A stretch of 58,667 nucleotides of DNA from Candidatus Saccharimonadota bacterium (lineage in GTDB: Bacteria; Patescibacteriota; Saccharimonadia; Saccharimonadales; Saccharimonadaceae), in the NCBI GenBank assembly GCA_030528355.1, contig JAUMZA010000005.1, positions 1 through 58,667 on the forward strand, given 5' to 3'. This document shows, piece after piece, positions 17,420 to 26,596 of this stretch (its first letter is position 1; each line of letters opens with the position of its first letter). The notes under the pieces are model-generated. The model had not been told where the DNA came from, made no database searches, and saw nothing but the letters and a program-made list of their open reading frames with translations. The position numbers and the translations under genes were made by a program.

Positions 17420-20400
17420 CTAGTAGCGAGGCGGTAAGTCAACTGTTTGCACAGTGGTAAACGTATATTGCCCTGCATCCACCTGACCAAGTGCCCAAAG
17501 GTATGCATCTGGCCGCAAGTTAAAGGTTTCACCCGAGATACTCTGTCGTAGTTCGTATGGCGGCTGATTATGCTGATCCTCACCGCTGCTACGCCGCAGA
17601 TAGAGTTTCTTCACTGCCACCGGACCATTCACTACCAGGCGATTCGTGTAGCACGGATGCGGCACATCCGACCCATCCCCACTGCGTGATCGAGGCGTAT
17701 CGGTCGCTACACCCTCAACATAACAGGTGTTGATGATACCTTGCGGATTTAGCAGCCATGCATCGATTTGACTTACTCTGGCATCAATATCGATCAGATA
17801 CTTACTAGTAGTAGTTGCTGGTACAAATACAATCTGGCTCAATTCGCGCCGATGTACGTATGATTCTGGCAGCTTCACGTCGTTAATAAAGTGCAGTCGA
17901 GCCTTATCACCAACATAGAAGACAAGCGTAGTAGCCTTTTTTGCATCAAAGCCAGTGGCATCAATCTTATAGTTGGCCTTTTTAGGGAGGGTGTATCGCT
18001 GAGAGCCACAGCGTGACAGCCTGATAATCGTACCATCAATACATGGTGCAATAGGTGTCACAGCACCCTTCTGCCGCAGTGCAAAGAAGGCCTGTAGGCG
18101 GTCAACTCCATCATTGACACTATCCTTAAAGCTGCCAAAGCTCGTTCGGTTGCCTGTCATCCTACGGGCAGTGTACTGATTACTAAAGGTCAGGAAACCG
18201 TACGGATCGTAGTCGAAAGCATCACTCAAGCCTGTGCGATATGCACCACCGCTTGCCATATTCTCTATCCATCGAGAGCCAATTAAGGCATACTCTGCCC
18301 AGGAGCCATATGTACGTTGGCTGCCAGCCGCACCTAAGCGATCTTTGCGGTTAGTTTCAGTAAAGACATAGCCATTCACAATGGCGTCGCCACCACGCAC
18401 CTGTACTGATGGCCGATAACCCGAAACAATACATTCCGCACTTGAAAGATAACGCTTGTACGAGTGAGCATAGTAGCCAGGGTTGAAGTTAGGTGTTGAA
18501 TTACCCCTCGTATAATAACGCCTATCTGGATATTTAAGGTCGTTATCCATTTTATCGATATACACTGCGTAGCAATATTTTGTACCCGGCGGCGTTTCTG
18601 GAGGGATGTCGCGCACGATGGTGCCAAGCTTAATAGTGCCAGTATAATTATCATAACCGCTCAATGTGCGAATGCCCGGTTCGCCGGCAGTTAATGCTTT
18701 TTCGCGATTGTCACCATCATCACACGATACGACTGCATCGTTACCAAGCCTTTCACGATAGAAGCGGCAAATCTCATCATCATTCAAACCGTTGACTGGC
18801 CGGTCGTTATTAAAGTATAGCCCGTGCTGCCCGATATAGCGTTGCTCAAACCCATGTGCACGAATTTTCTTACCCGCACTGCCCGGCTTCAGCACCACTT
18901 CAACCACACGCAGCTTTGTATGCTTAATCGGGCCGCTATTGGTTGTATCGTGCTTATCATACGGATGTACGGTGTCGGTATAGCCACCCTTTTTCACCGA
19001 AACCTCTGCCTTTATACCCTTTGTGCCGTCAGGGGTGAGGTTAGAAGCTCGCACCTCACCACGAAGATTATGTGGCCTCTTAAGTCGCAAGAAGATATGC
19101 GGGAAGTAGGTATCGGCATTGGTTGATTTGGCGTGATTCGCCTCCCGGCCCATTGTGAAGAAGCGGCCATCACGAATGCCTTCCATCCACGTGAGCTTTG
19201 AACGCTCCCAGTCAATCTCACGGTCTGCCAGCTCCGGCGGCAATACCACCGAGCTCCTATCCGTTACCTGGAATACATTAAACAAGCCGTTATAATAATT
19301 AATCTGTCGCACATATGGCACCTTAATATGATCTAGCAGCTTCCAGTTGCGGGTTAGGGATTCGATTGCAAACCCAATTGCTTGCCAGCCAGCTCGCTGT
19401 TTGGTATCGTCATCACCCGCCCCAAACACTGCCCCCAGCAACTCAAATAGAGTTTTTAGTGAATACTTTCCAATATAATCCTCTTTATCTTGCCGCAACG
19501 TATTGGTATTACCACGACCATAACAGTCTAGCATCATCTTGCCATTATACGAACCCTGGAACAGGAAGGTAATGCCATCATACGAAGGCCCCTTGCCAAT
19601 CAAAAGCGATTGAATACTGAACAACCAACCCGGAATAACAATTGGCAGCTGTGTATTTGGCACAGAAAACGCATACGAAGGCACTTTTGGCACCGCACCA
19701 TGCCTACCTAAATCTGGAGCATTGGCATATTCGTAACACATTGCATACTGATCGCTAGCTCGTACCTGGACATTTGCCATCTTACCAGTTGGGCCAAACA
19801 GCCTACTGGCCAAGTTACCGATCCTTACCTCAATTGTATCTGCGATTGAACTTAAATCACTCCCAGAATAGTTACGATATCTATATAGCTCCCTCTGCAT
19901 ATCTCGCAAGTTATTAGTAGCATTGCCGGGCATGCCAGCCTGTAGTTGACTATTAACCCCATTTTGGAAGTTAAACGAATCATTAATCACGTTCATAAGA
20001 TCGCCACTATGGTGCTCAAGTCCACCTAGGCCGGGTGTCGCTGCATTGTAGGAGCCAGCACCATTTTTCACTTTATTATACATCTCGTCATCAGTTGCAA
20101 AAAAAACACGAGGGACTATTGTGGTTTTATCTCGGCCAAACCTGTCTGGTTTCGTAATTCTAACATCATTCCAGTGATCAATATACTCATTGCCAAATAG
20201 CGACTGTGGCATGCCGTTGCGCCTGGCAGAGTCTGGCATATCTTGCAATGCATACAAAAATGACTTTCGTATGCCATCTTCGTTAAATGCACTATCACCA
20301 GAGGCTTCACGCTTACGCCGTTCCATACCCACTCGAACTGCATCTTCAACCACCTGAGGATAGTTAGTTGTAAGCGGCTTCTTATGATCGGGGAGTCCGA

Positions 20401-21208
20401 AAGCTACATGCCTCTCAGCTCGATGTGGCTGGTCTGCCGCATATCGTACATACCGCACCAGCAACTCCTTTATATACTGCTCACGCTTCTCATACTCATC
20501 CTTAAAGTATCTGTCTGGCAGACTAATCGCACCACTTGCTTCGGCGTACTGCTTGTACTTATTGTAAGTATATTTGTGGTTGGCAGGACTGTAGTCATGC
20601 GTCTGATTATTAATCCCCTGAAACAAACGCCATGCTGGTGTGCCACGAGGGTTCAAAATACTTGCCTGCTGATATAAAAACGGGTTGGCAGTTTTACCGA
20701 AAATTGATGTAATACTCTGGGGATCGCTTGCTAATCCACTGAGCCATGCTAAGCTGGGTACCGGAGTAATATCAAACCGAAATTCGTTTGCATAACCAAC
20801 TGGTTTAGCGTCCCTTTCGGCAAAGCCGTTAATTGCATTGGCTTTCTCGGGCGTTTTTTGATCCCAGTCATAAATTGGCAGACGCACAATTGCATTCACC
20901 AAGCCAAACTTTGGCTCTTGAATCTTGCCCATCGCAGGGTCAATCGCCCCAATAAGGGCGTTAATTCCACTAATAGGCAGACTTTGACTCAACGCCGTAC
21001 TGCCTGCACTAAAGAACGAATAGCAGCGATCGTCATCTCTGTTAGCACCTCGTGTCAGGCTATTGCCGCGCCATGAAGGATGAATTGTACCATTCCCAAG
21101 CGCCCCGGCACCATTCGCCAAACCTAGCGAAAGCGATAACACCAACAAGCAACCCAGCACTGCCATGTCGGTTCGCTGCAATAATCGTTGTAATTTAGTC
21201 TTCATCAA
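17420..21208 (-). CDS. Very large exported protein upstream of the pilus operon
   Basis: A 1262-residue protein, the largest in the window. A signal-peptide-like helix (about 15-36: AVLGCLLVLSLSLGLANGAGA) is followed by a long Tyr/Asn/Arg-rich exported region. There are about 16 Cys, mostly in the C-terminal third. No C-terminal membrane anchor, LPxTG motif or metal-binding EF loop is seen. The C-terminal third (RGGDAIVNGYV, ISQIDAWL-like and NRLVVNGPVAV segments) looks beta-rich, as in surface adhesins. Its position directly before pilM, where other pilus loci carry tip adhesins such as PilY1, suggests a pilus-associated or surface adhesin; this is inference. It overlaps by 14 bp the gene of a SurA-like protein that may fold it. 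Confidence 0.72.
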   Translation of the reverse strand: MMKTKLQRLLQRTDMAVLGCLLVLSLSLGLANGAGALGNGTIHPSWRGNSLTRGANRDDDRCYSFFSAGSTALSQSLPISGINALIGAIDPAMGKIQEPKFGLVNAIVRLPIYDWDQKTPEKANAINGFAERDAKPVGYANEFRFDITPVPSLAWLSGLASDPQSITSIFGKTANPFLYQQASILNPRGTPAWRLFQGINNQTHDYSPANHKYTYNKYKQYAEASGAISLPDRYFKDEYEKREQYIKELLVRYVRYAADQPHRAERHVAFGLPDHKKPLTTNYPQVVEDAVRVGMERRKREASGDSAFNEDGIRKSFLYALQDMPDSARRNGMPQSLFGNEYIDHWNDVRITKPDRFGRDKTTIVPRVFFATDDEMYNKVKNGAGSYNAATPGLGGLEHHSGDLMNVINDSFNFQNGVNSQLQAGMPGNATNNLRDMQRELYRYRNYSGSDLSSIADTIEVRIGNLASRLFGPTGKMANVQVRASDQYAMCYEYANAPDLGRHGAVPKVPSYAFSVPNTQLPIVIPGWLFSIQSLLIGKGPSYDGITFLFQGSYNGKMMLDCYGRGNTNTLRQDKEDYIGKYSLKTLFELLGAVFGAGDDDTKQRAGWQAIGFAIESLTRNWKLLDHIKVPYVRQINYYNGLFNVFQVTDRSSVVLPPELADREIDWERSKLTWMEGIRDGRFFTMGREANHAKSTNADTYFPHIFLRLKRPHNLRGEVRASNLTPDGTKGIKAEVSVKKGGYTDTVHPYDKHDTTNSGPIKHTKLRVVEVVLKPGSAGKKIRAHGFEQRYIGQHGLYFNNDRPVNGLNDDEICRFYRERLGNDAVVSCDDGDNREKALTAGEPGIRTLSGYDNYTGTIKLGTIVRDIPPETPPGTKYCYAVYIDKMDNDLKYPDRRYYTRGNSTPNFNPGYYAHSYKRYLSSAECIVSGYRPSVQVRGGDAIVNGYVFTETNRKDRLGAAGSQRTYGSWAEYALIGSRWIENMASGGAYRTGLSDAFDYDPYGFLTFSNQYTARRMTGNRTSFGSFKDSVNDGVDRLQAFFALRQKGAVTPIAPCIDGTIIRLSRCGSQRYTLPKKANYKIDATGFDAKKATTLVFYVGDKARLHFINDVKLPESYVHRRELSQIVFVPATTTSKYLIDIDARVSQIDAWLLNPQGIINTCYVEGVATDTPRSRSGDGSDVPHPCYTNRLVVNGPVAVKKLYLRRSSGEDQHNQPPYELRQSISGETFNLRPDAYLWALGQVDAGQYTFTTVQTVDLPPRY

Positions 21209-22052
21209 TATACTCCACCACTCTTACCTGTTCACCAGCACGTTCGAAGGCCTGTACCTGCGCTCCTGTCACGTTTTTTAATCGATCAAGAATATGCATA
21301 AAGAAGAACGTACCGCTATATGCCACCTCTTGCACCCCACATATAGCAGTCTGTTTACAGTTGGCGATATACTGTTTAATATCATCTTTGAGTATTGGAA
21401 TTGGCTTATAGATAGTACGGCCATCCTGCCCGGTCATTAATCCATCATAGGTAAAAATACTTTCGTTCACAACACCAAGACTAGGATATTGTTCCCTAAT
21501 CGCATCAACACCTTCGTCACTCCTACGCTCCACAATCGCTGTACGGGCAGCTTCGATAAGCTTCTTGGCTTCTTGTTTAGTTGGCAACCCGTACTGCCCA
21601 GGAGTTGTCTGAAACGGCAAGCGAATCAACCGGGCTTCAACCCCTTCAATTCCCTGCAAATCAATAGCCCGCTGCACCGCCGAACGATACGCCTGTGCCC
21701 GAGCAACTGCGTCAGTCATTTTACTGTCTTGTGCTTTATAAAACGCACGGCGATTTTCAGCATACTCATGGGACACTGGGAAGTTCGCCACCCGAGCCGC
21801 CTCCTGCAAGCGATAATAATCAATCAACAATGAGCGAGCATCTTTTTTAGTAAAGCCAGCCCCTTCCGCCTGTTTGATAAACGAGTGGTAATCTCTTGTA
21901 TAAATCACCTTGTCGCCAATCTTAAGTGCTGGCGTGTCTTCCAATCGTTTTATCAGCCACCAGCCAATCGCTAGCAATACCAATACAATCACCGCCACCC
22001 CTGCAATGATTATGAGCTGTTTTTTTGTCGGTTTAGTTATCTTTTTTTGCAT
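21195..22052 (-). CDS. Membrane-anchored SurA/PpiC-N-like protein
   Basis: The ATG at 22052 (MQKKITKPTKKQ) is preferred over one 14 codons upstream, because it gives a basic N-terminus directly before one membrane helix (about residues 13-35). The outside part starts with LKIGDKVIYTRDYHSFIKQA, the pattern at the beginning of SurA/PpiC N-domains, then a helical region and a C-terminal beta segment ending VAYSGTFFFMHILDRLKN. No clear rotamase active site is visible. Its end overlaps the start of the 1262-residue exported protein by 14 bp, so it is probably a dedicated chaperone for it. Confidence 0.68.
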   Translation of the reverse strand: MQKKITKPTKKQLIIIAGVAVIVLVLLAIGWWLIKRLEDTPALKIGDKVIYTRDYHSFIKQAEGAGFTKKDARSLLIDYYRLQEAARVANFPVSHEYAENRRAFYKAQDSKMTDAVARAQAYRSAVQRAIDLQGIEGVEARLIRLPFQTTPGQYGLPTKQEAKKLIEAARTAIVERRSDEGVDAIREQYPSLGVVNESIFTYDGLMTGQDGRTIYKPIPILKDDIKQYIANCKQTAICGVQEVAYSGTFFFMHILDRLKNVTGAQVQAFERAGEQVRVVEYIDED

Positions 22053-22175
22053 ACACAACACCCTTTTCACCCATACTGTAGTTATATCCATCATACACCA
22101 TAAGCACGTTCCATGCCACTGTTTTGTAACAGATTGAGCAAAATTAGTATTCTTGCGGTCACCAAGGGGCTTTTC

Positions 22176-22184
22176 TGTTATAAT
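22176..22184 (+). promoter_or_regulatory. Extended -10 promoter of ychF (leaderless)
   Basis: TGT followed by TATAAT (22176-22184), ending 7 nt before the ychF ATG. A TTGCGG lies 20 nt upstream, too far for a standard -35. No Shine-Dalgarno is present, so the transcript should start at or next to the ATG. Confidence 0.75.
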
Positions 22185-22191
22185 TTACTAT

Positions 22192-23274
22192 ATGAGTTCA
22201 CTTTCTATCGGTATTGTCGGACTGCCTAATGTTGGCAAGTCCACCACATTTAACGCCTTAACGAATAATGATATTTTAGCAGCCAATTACCCGTTCGCCA
22301 CCATCGAGCCAAACACCGGCATTGTGCCAGTGCCTGATGAGCGGCTGGATGTGCTCGCCAAGATGTACGGCGCCCAAAAAGTTCTGCCTGCGACGGTAAC
22401 GTTTGTGGATATTGCCGGGCTGGTGGCTGGTGCCTCAAAGGGTGAAGGTCTCGGCAATAAGTTCCTCGCCAACATCCGCCAGTGTGATGCAATTGTGCAT
22501 GTGGTGCGTGCCTTTGAAAATCCTGATATTTTGCGACACGATGAAGCACCAGTCAATCCGCAAGCTGATATCGACATTATCAACACCGAGCTGATTTTGG
22601 CAGACATCCAAACCATCGAAAACCGCCTACCTCGTCTGCAAAAAGAGGCCAAAGCTCGCCCGGCCGCCCGTGAAGAGGTCGCCTATCTTGAGGAGCTACT
22701 TGCCAAACTGCAGGCCGGCACACCACTGTCTGCTCTATCAGACGTGAACACAGAATTGATTCGCGACCTGCATTTGCTGACTGCCAAGCCAGTTATTTAC
22801 GCCTTTAATGTTGATGAAGCCGGCCTGACCGACGCTGACTTGCAAGCCAAACTCACCGCCATGGTCACGCCAAGCAAAGCCCTGTTTTTGAGCGCCAAGC
22901 TTGAAGAAGAACTCAAAGGCCTGTCGCCTGATGATGCTGCCGAGCTGCTCGAAAGCTACGGCGTCAAGGAGACAGGCTTGATGCAGTTGATTCATGCCGC
23001 CTACGATACGTTGGGCCTGCAAAGTTACCTGACCGCTGGGCAAAAAGAAGTCCGCGCCTGGACCATTCATCAAGGCTGGACCGCCCCGCAAGCCGCTGGC
23101 GTGATTCATACCGATTTTGAACGAGGTTTTATTGCCGCCCAGATTGTAAATTATGATGATTTAGTCGCAGCCGGCTCTGAAGCGGCGGCTCGTGCGGCCG
23201 GCAAACTCCGCACCGAAGGCAAAGAGTATATCATGCAGCCGGGCGATATCGTTGAGTTTCGCTTCAATGTCTAA
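22192..23274 (+). CDS. ychF: Ribosome-binding GTPase/ATPase YchF (Obg family)
   Basis: A 360-residue protein starting MSSLSIGIVGLPNVGKST. The P-loop (GLPNVGKST), switch region (DIAGLVAGASKGEGLGNKFL) and NVDE in place of NKxD are diagnostic for YchF, which prefers ATP. An HVVRAF block precedes the coiled-coil insertion. The C-terminal TGS-like domain ends EYIMQPGDIVEFRFNV. The start at 22153 is rejected, since the promoter lies inside that extension. The gene overlaps the next by 8 bp. Confidence 0.97.
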   Translation: MSSLSIGIVGLPNVGKSTTFNALTNNDILAANYPFATIEPNTGIVPVPDERLDVLAKMYGAQKVLPATVTFVDIAGLVAGASKGEGLGNKFLANIRQCDAIVHVVRAFENPDILRHDEAPVNPQADIDIINTELILADIQTIENRLPRLQKEAKARPAAREEVAYLEELLAKLQAGTPLSALSDVNTELIRDLHLLTAKPVIYAFNVDEAGLTDADLQAKLTAMVTPSKALFLSAKLEEELKGLSPDDAAELLESYGVKETGLMQLIHAAYDTLGLQSYLTAGQKEVRAWTIHQGWTAPQAAGVIHTDFERGFIAAQIVNYDDLVAAGSEAAARAAGKLRTEGKEYIMQPGDIVEFRFNV

Positions 23275-24118
23275 TATTTTTACTGGCATATATTATACGG
23301 GCGAGCCACTTCGCCCTATGTGCCGCACGCTGGCGGATACTCATTCTCTCCTAGGCGCCACCTGCACCCTGTCGTTTGCTACCAACGCTCGCTTTTGTAT
23401 TGGTTGGCATGATCTCGCCACTGGTGAGAATCACCCCTGCCCCGAGCAAGCAGCCACCAGCAATTCGTACGATACCTGCCCCGCCTGCCAAAAACGCACC
23501 GGCTTTAATCCGGCATTTTATCATGCCGCCAGCATATCGCCGCAGCAAGCAGCGCGTAACGCCCAGCCGCACATTTTATATCTCGCCTACATGGGTGGCG
23601 ATTATGTAAAGGTTGGCATTAGCTGGGCCAAGCGCGGCATTCGTCGCCTGCTTGATCAAGGCGCCCGAGGCTGCATCGTACTAGATACCTTCCCAACTGC
23701 CCTCATCGCCCGCCAGTACGAAGCCAAAATCGCTGCCCTGACCGGCTTGCACGAAACCACACCAACCACCAAAAAACTGCAATTATTAGCGTATCCCGTA
23801 ACTGAGGCTGACGCCGAGCGACACCTGCACACTGCCTTGGCCACCATCAACCGCGAGCTATCGCTTTCGTTCACCAATCCCACCATACAATCACTCACCC
23901 AGCACTACACCACCACTACCGTACCGCATCAGTTTACCGTGCGTAATGAGCCGACCATCAGCGGCACCGTCACGGCGATTGTTGGTGATATTATCTTTAC
24001 CAATTACGATGACCGCACACTAGCCTTGCCACTTGGTCGCTACACAGGCTACCCACTCACCATCACCCAAACGCTTACCGAGCTTGATTTACCCGCCGAA
24101 CAAATCAGCCTTTTTTAA
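23267..24118 (+). CDS. DUF2797 family protein
   Basis: The ATG at 23267 overlaps the ychF stop by 8 bp and gives 283 residues. The longer frame starting at 23192 lies inside ychF and is not real. The pattern fits the DUF2797 family: an N-terminal GxYYTGEPLRPM-like block, several Cys including CPACQKRTG (a possible zinc site), and a central block HILYLAYMGGDYVKVGIS followed by R-x-x-R-L-L-x-QGA. That central block resembles a GIY-YIG nuclease core (two tyrosines, KVGI, Arg), which is my own reading. Function is unknown. It ends inside the 3' end of tlyA on the other strand (14-bp convergent overlap). Confidence 0.72.
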   Translation: MSNIFTGIYYTGEPLRPMCRTLADTHSLLGATCTLSFATNARFCIGWHDLATGENHPCPEQAATSNSYDTCPACQKRTGFNPAFYHAASISPQQAARNAQPHILYLAYMGGDYVKVGISWAKRGIRRLLDQGARGCIVLDTFPTALIARQYEAKIAALTGLHETTPTTKKLQLLAYPVTEADAERHLHTALATINRELSLSFTNPTIQSLTQHYTTTTVPHQFTVRNEPTISGTVTAIVGDIIFTNYDDRTLALPLGRYTGYPLTITQTLTELDLPAEQISLF

Positions 24119-24827
24119 GCCGTAATTTATAAAATCGCTCGACGTTGCCTTTACTGCCGGCAACATCGCTATCCTTCTTATCAAGCACTACAAAGTACTG
24201 CCGTGCCCACATTTCAAACTCTGCGAGAATCTGGCGACGAACGGCGTTGTTTTTGACCACGCCTTTGTTGGTTTGCCCACGGCCAGCTTCAAACTGTGGC
24301 TTCACCATCGCCACCAGCACAGTTTCGGGCTGCATTAAATGTTTCGCCACATGCGGCAAAATCTCCCGCAAACTAATAAACGATACGTCGCCCACAATCA
24401 TATCAATCGCCTCATCGGTGTAAAACTCACGAATATCGGTTTTTTCGTGCAGACTAATCCGCTCATTGCCGCGCAAACTCGGGTGCAGCTGATCCGTCCC
24501 GACATCCACCGCGAACACTTTTTTTGCTCCATGCTGCAGGGCGTAATCCGTAAAACCGCCCGTGCTTGAACCAATATCCAGCACCACCGCATCACGAAAA
24601 TCAAGTGCAAACTCGCGCGCCACACTGGCCAGTTTTAGCCCCGCTCGGCTCACGTAGCGCTCCATCAATTGCAGCTGCACCGTGTCACGCTCGCCTATCA
24701 TATGGCCTGCTTTTCGCACCACCACACCATTCACCATCACTTTACCAAGCCGAATGTAATTTTCGGCCTGCGAACGGCTGGTTGCCATACCTTGGGCTGT
24801 TATATATTTATCAAGTCGTTGTTTCAT
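24105..24827 (-). CDS. tlyA: TlyA-family rRNA 2'-O-methyltransferase
   Basis: A 240-residue protein with an N-terminal S4 RNA-binding domain (MKQRLDKYITAQGMATSRSQAENYIRLGKV split in the usual way, residues 1-60) and a FtsJ-like Rossmann domain. The SAM motif is LDIGSSTGGFTDYALQHGA and acidic motif DVGTDQLHPSLR. SRAGLKL and the PQFEAGRG block identify TlyA rather than a generic S4 or FtsJ protein. It methylates ribose in rRNA and in mycobacteria determines capreomycin sensitivity. It starts at the last base of the upstream gene. Confidence 0.92.
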   Translation of the reverse strand: MKQRLDKYITAQGMATSRSQAENYIRLGKVMVNGVVVRKAGHMIGERDTVQLQLMERYVSRAGLKLASVAREFALDFRDAVVLDIGSSTGGFTDYALQHGAKKVFAVDVGTDQLHPSLRGNERISLHEKTDIREFYTDEAIDMIVGDVSFISLREILPHVAKHLMQPETVLVAMVKPQFEAGRGQTNKGVVKNNAVRRQILAEFEMWARQYFVVLDKKDSDVAGSKGNVERFYKLRLKKG

Positions 24828-26584
24828 TATGGATACATGAACGCTTCTAATTCACGCGTTATCTGTGCAATTATACCATAATTTGCACCTTTTGTCATAA
24901 TTGCCACGATGTAGGTGCCGCGCGGGTGGTGTACAATCCCCGCATCGTGCACATAATCCCACAAAAAGCCCACTTTGTTTGATGTCCAACCCTTGGTGCC
25001 GGCCGGAATCCCCTTGCGCCAAATTTGCCGCCGCAGCATATCGAGCAGCTTTTCACGATTTGCTCCGTTCGCCAGACGACCATCATAAATGCCGTGCAAC
25101 ACCCGCACAAGATCATCTGCACTGGTGCGGGTTGCATCGTGCGATACAAACGTTGTCACTCCGCTAATACCCCGCTGATGCAGATACTCATTCAGCTGCC
25201 TACGCCCAAATTGATTAATCCACGCCTCTGCACATTGGTTAGTAGAGTGCAAAATCATCCGGTCAAAACAGCCCGCCACCGACGTATCAAGCATTGGTGA
25301 TTGCCAACTGCTACGCCCGGCTTGCAGCTCTTCAAATAGTCGCAACGCCACATATAGCTTGTAGGTGCTGGCACTTGGCGTGCTTTCATCACCACGATAA
25401 CTTGCCTGCCAACCCGCCCCGTCCAGCTGCTTTACACTAACACGCACATTATAGCGGCGGCCAAACTCTCGCAACTTTGCAGCTAACCCAGCCTGAGAAT
25501 TGCTATAGCTGTGCGTTGTTTTGATTGATGGTGGCACGGCAGCGAGCTCGGCTTGCACATACTTGTAACGGCCAGGTGTAAACAGCACGGACTGCAGTTG
25601 CGAGATAAAATCGGCCTGATTGACCTGCTCACCAGGGACAGCCTCTTGCCGACTGGTCTCACGACCATCTACCATCGCCACAATTGTTTCACCCGCAGGG
25701 CGTGCTACTTTTTTGTTCAGCTCAGCTACATAGGCACCGACCGCCTCAGTTCGCAGCTGCAACGTCGGTGTACCGTTCACCTCTGTAATTTGTAGCCAGC
25801 TTGCAAGCTGTTCACGATTTGGTGTAAAAATATCATCTCGGTTTTCTACGGTAATTCGCACCTGTTTTGCAACGGTTAGTTCAGCCTGCTCACGCACTGC
25901 CGCCAAATCTTCTGCCGTCGCCACCGGTGGAATGGTTTGCTCGGGTACTGCAACTGTAGTAAATCCCACAATGTCATACTTAGTCTCAGTAATACGACGC
26001 ACTAGCCCCGCTGTGTCGATTCGCACACCTGGCACTGCCGCCGTAGCAACCACCCTTCCATCCTGGATATTAACAGTGGCATTTTTCGGCTCCACTGTCT
26101 TTATGCGTGCTAACTCCTGTGCGTATCGCTCTACTGTAGCAGAATCAAACTTCACCGGCAGTGACACCACTTGTGGCCACTGCCACAATATCGAAAACGG
26201 CACCAAGCGCCACCCAAGTGGGTAGGCATGCAACGTATCAAATGAAGCCGTTTCATATAGACTTGCTCCTAGCTTTGGCAGTGCCACCTCTTGTGTGCCA
26301 TGTGTCATTTGAAGCCGTACACGCGCAGCGGCCAACGCCTGCTGCTCTTTAATTGCTAGGCCATTGCGATGCTTGAGACCATACCATTCATGATTATACC
26401 GGGCAAACGGCAACGTATAGCGCGGCGGATACAACACCTGCGCCAACACCTCAAGCACCAGCACCACCGCAACCAGCAGCCACCACTTATAGCGACGCAG
26501 CCATTCACCAGCCCGCATAGACACAGCACGACGACCTTCTGCCTGCTTGGTTCGTCGTGCTGTCTTCTTTTTTACCATTGCCAC
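24827..26584 (-). CDS. Membrane-anchored serine beta-lactamase-fold protein with PG-binding-like repeats
   Basis: A 585-residue protein with a basic N-terminus and one membrane helix (about 34-55). The middle region (about 130-340) resembles two domains of the type linked to VanW/YoaR proteins (for example VRITVENRDDIFTPNREQLASWL). The C-terminal class A beta-lactamase/transpeptidase fold has SxxK as STYK, an S-x-N equivalent STN (LHSTNQC) and a K-x-G equivalent NKVGFLWD. It probably acts on cell-wall peptides, or is a relative that only binds them; beta-lactam resistance cannot be inferred. The start is GTG 26584 or ATG 26578. It shares one base with tlyA and may be co-transcribed with efp. 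Confidence 0.82.
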   Translation of the reverse strand: MAMVKKKTARRTKQAEGRRAVSMRAGEWLRRYKWWLLVAVVLVLEVLAQVLYPPRYTLPFARYNHEWYGLKHRNGLAIKEQQALAAARVRLQMTHGTQEVALPKLGASLYETASFDTLHAYPLGWRLVPFSILWQWPQVVSLPVKFDSATVERYAQELARIKTVEPKNATVNIQDGRVVATAAVPGVRIDTAGLVRRITETKYDIVGFTTVAVPEQTIPPVATAEDLAAVREQAELTVAKQVRITVENRDDIFTPNREQLASWLQITEVNGTPTLQLRTEAVGAYVAELNKKVARPAGETIVAMVDGRETSRQEAVPGEQVNQADFISQLQSVLFTPGRYKYVQAELAAVPPSIKTTHSYSNSQAGLAAKLREFGRRYNVRVSVKQLDGAGWQASYRGDESTPSASTYKLYVALRLFEELQAGRSSWQSPMLDTSVAGCFDRMILHSTNQCAEAWINQFGRRQLNEYLHQRGISGVTTFVSHDATRTSADDLVRVLHGIYDGRLANGANREKLLDMLRRQIWRKGIPAGTKGWTSNKVGFLWDYVHDAGIVHHPRGTYIVAIMTKGANYGIIAQITRELEAFMYP

Positions 26585-26596
26585 CCCTGTAAAAAC

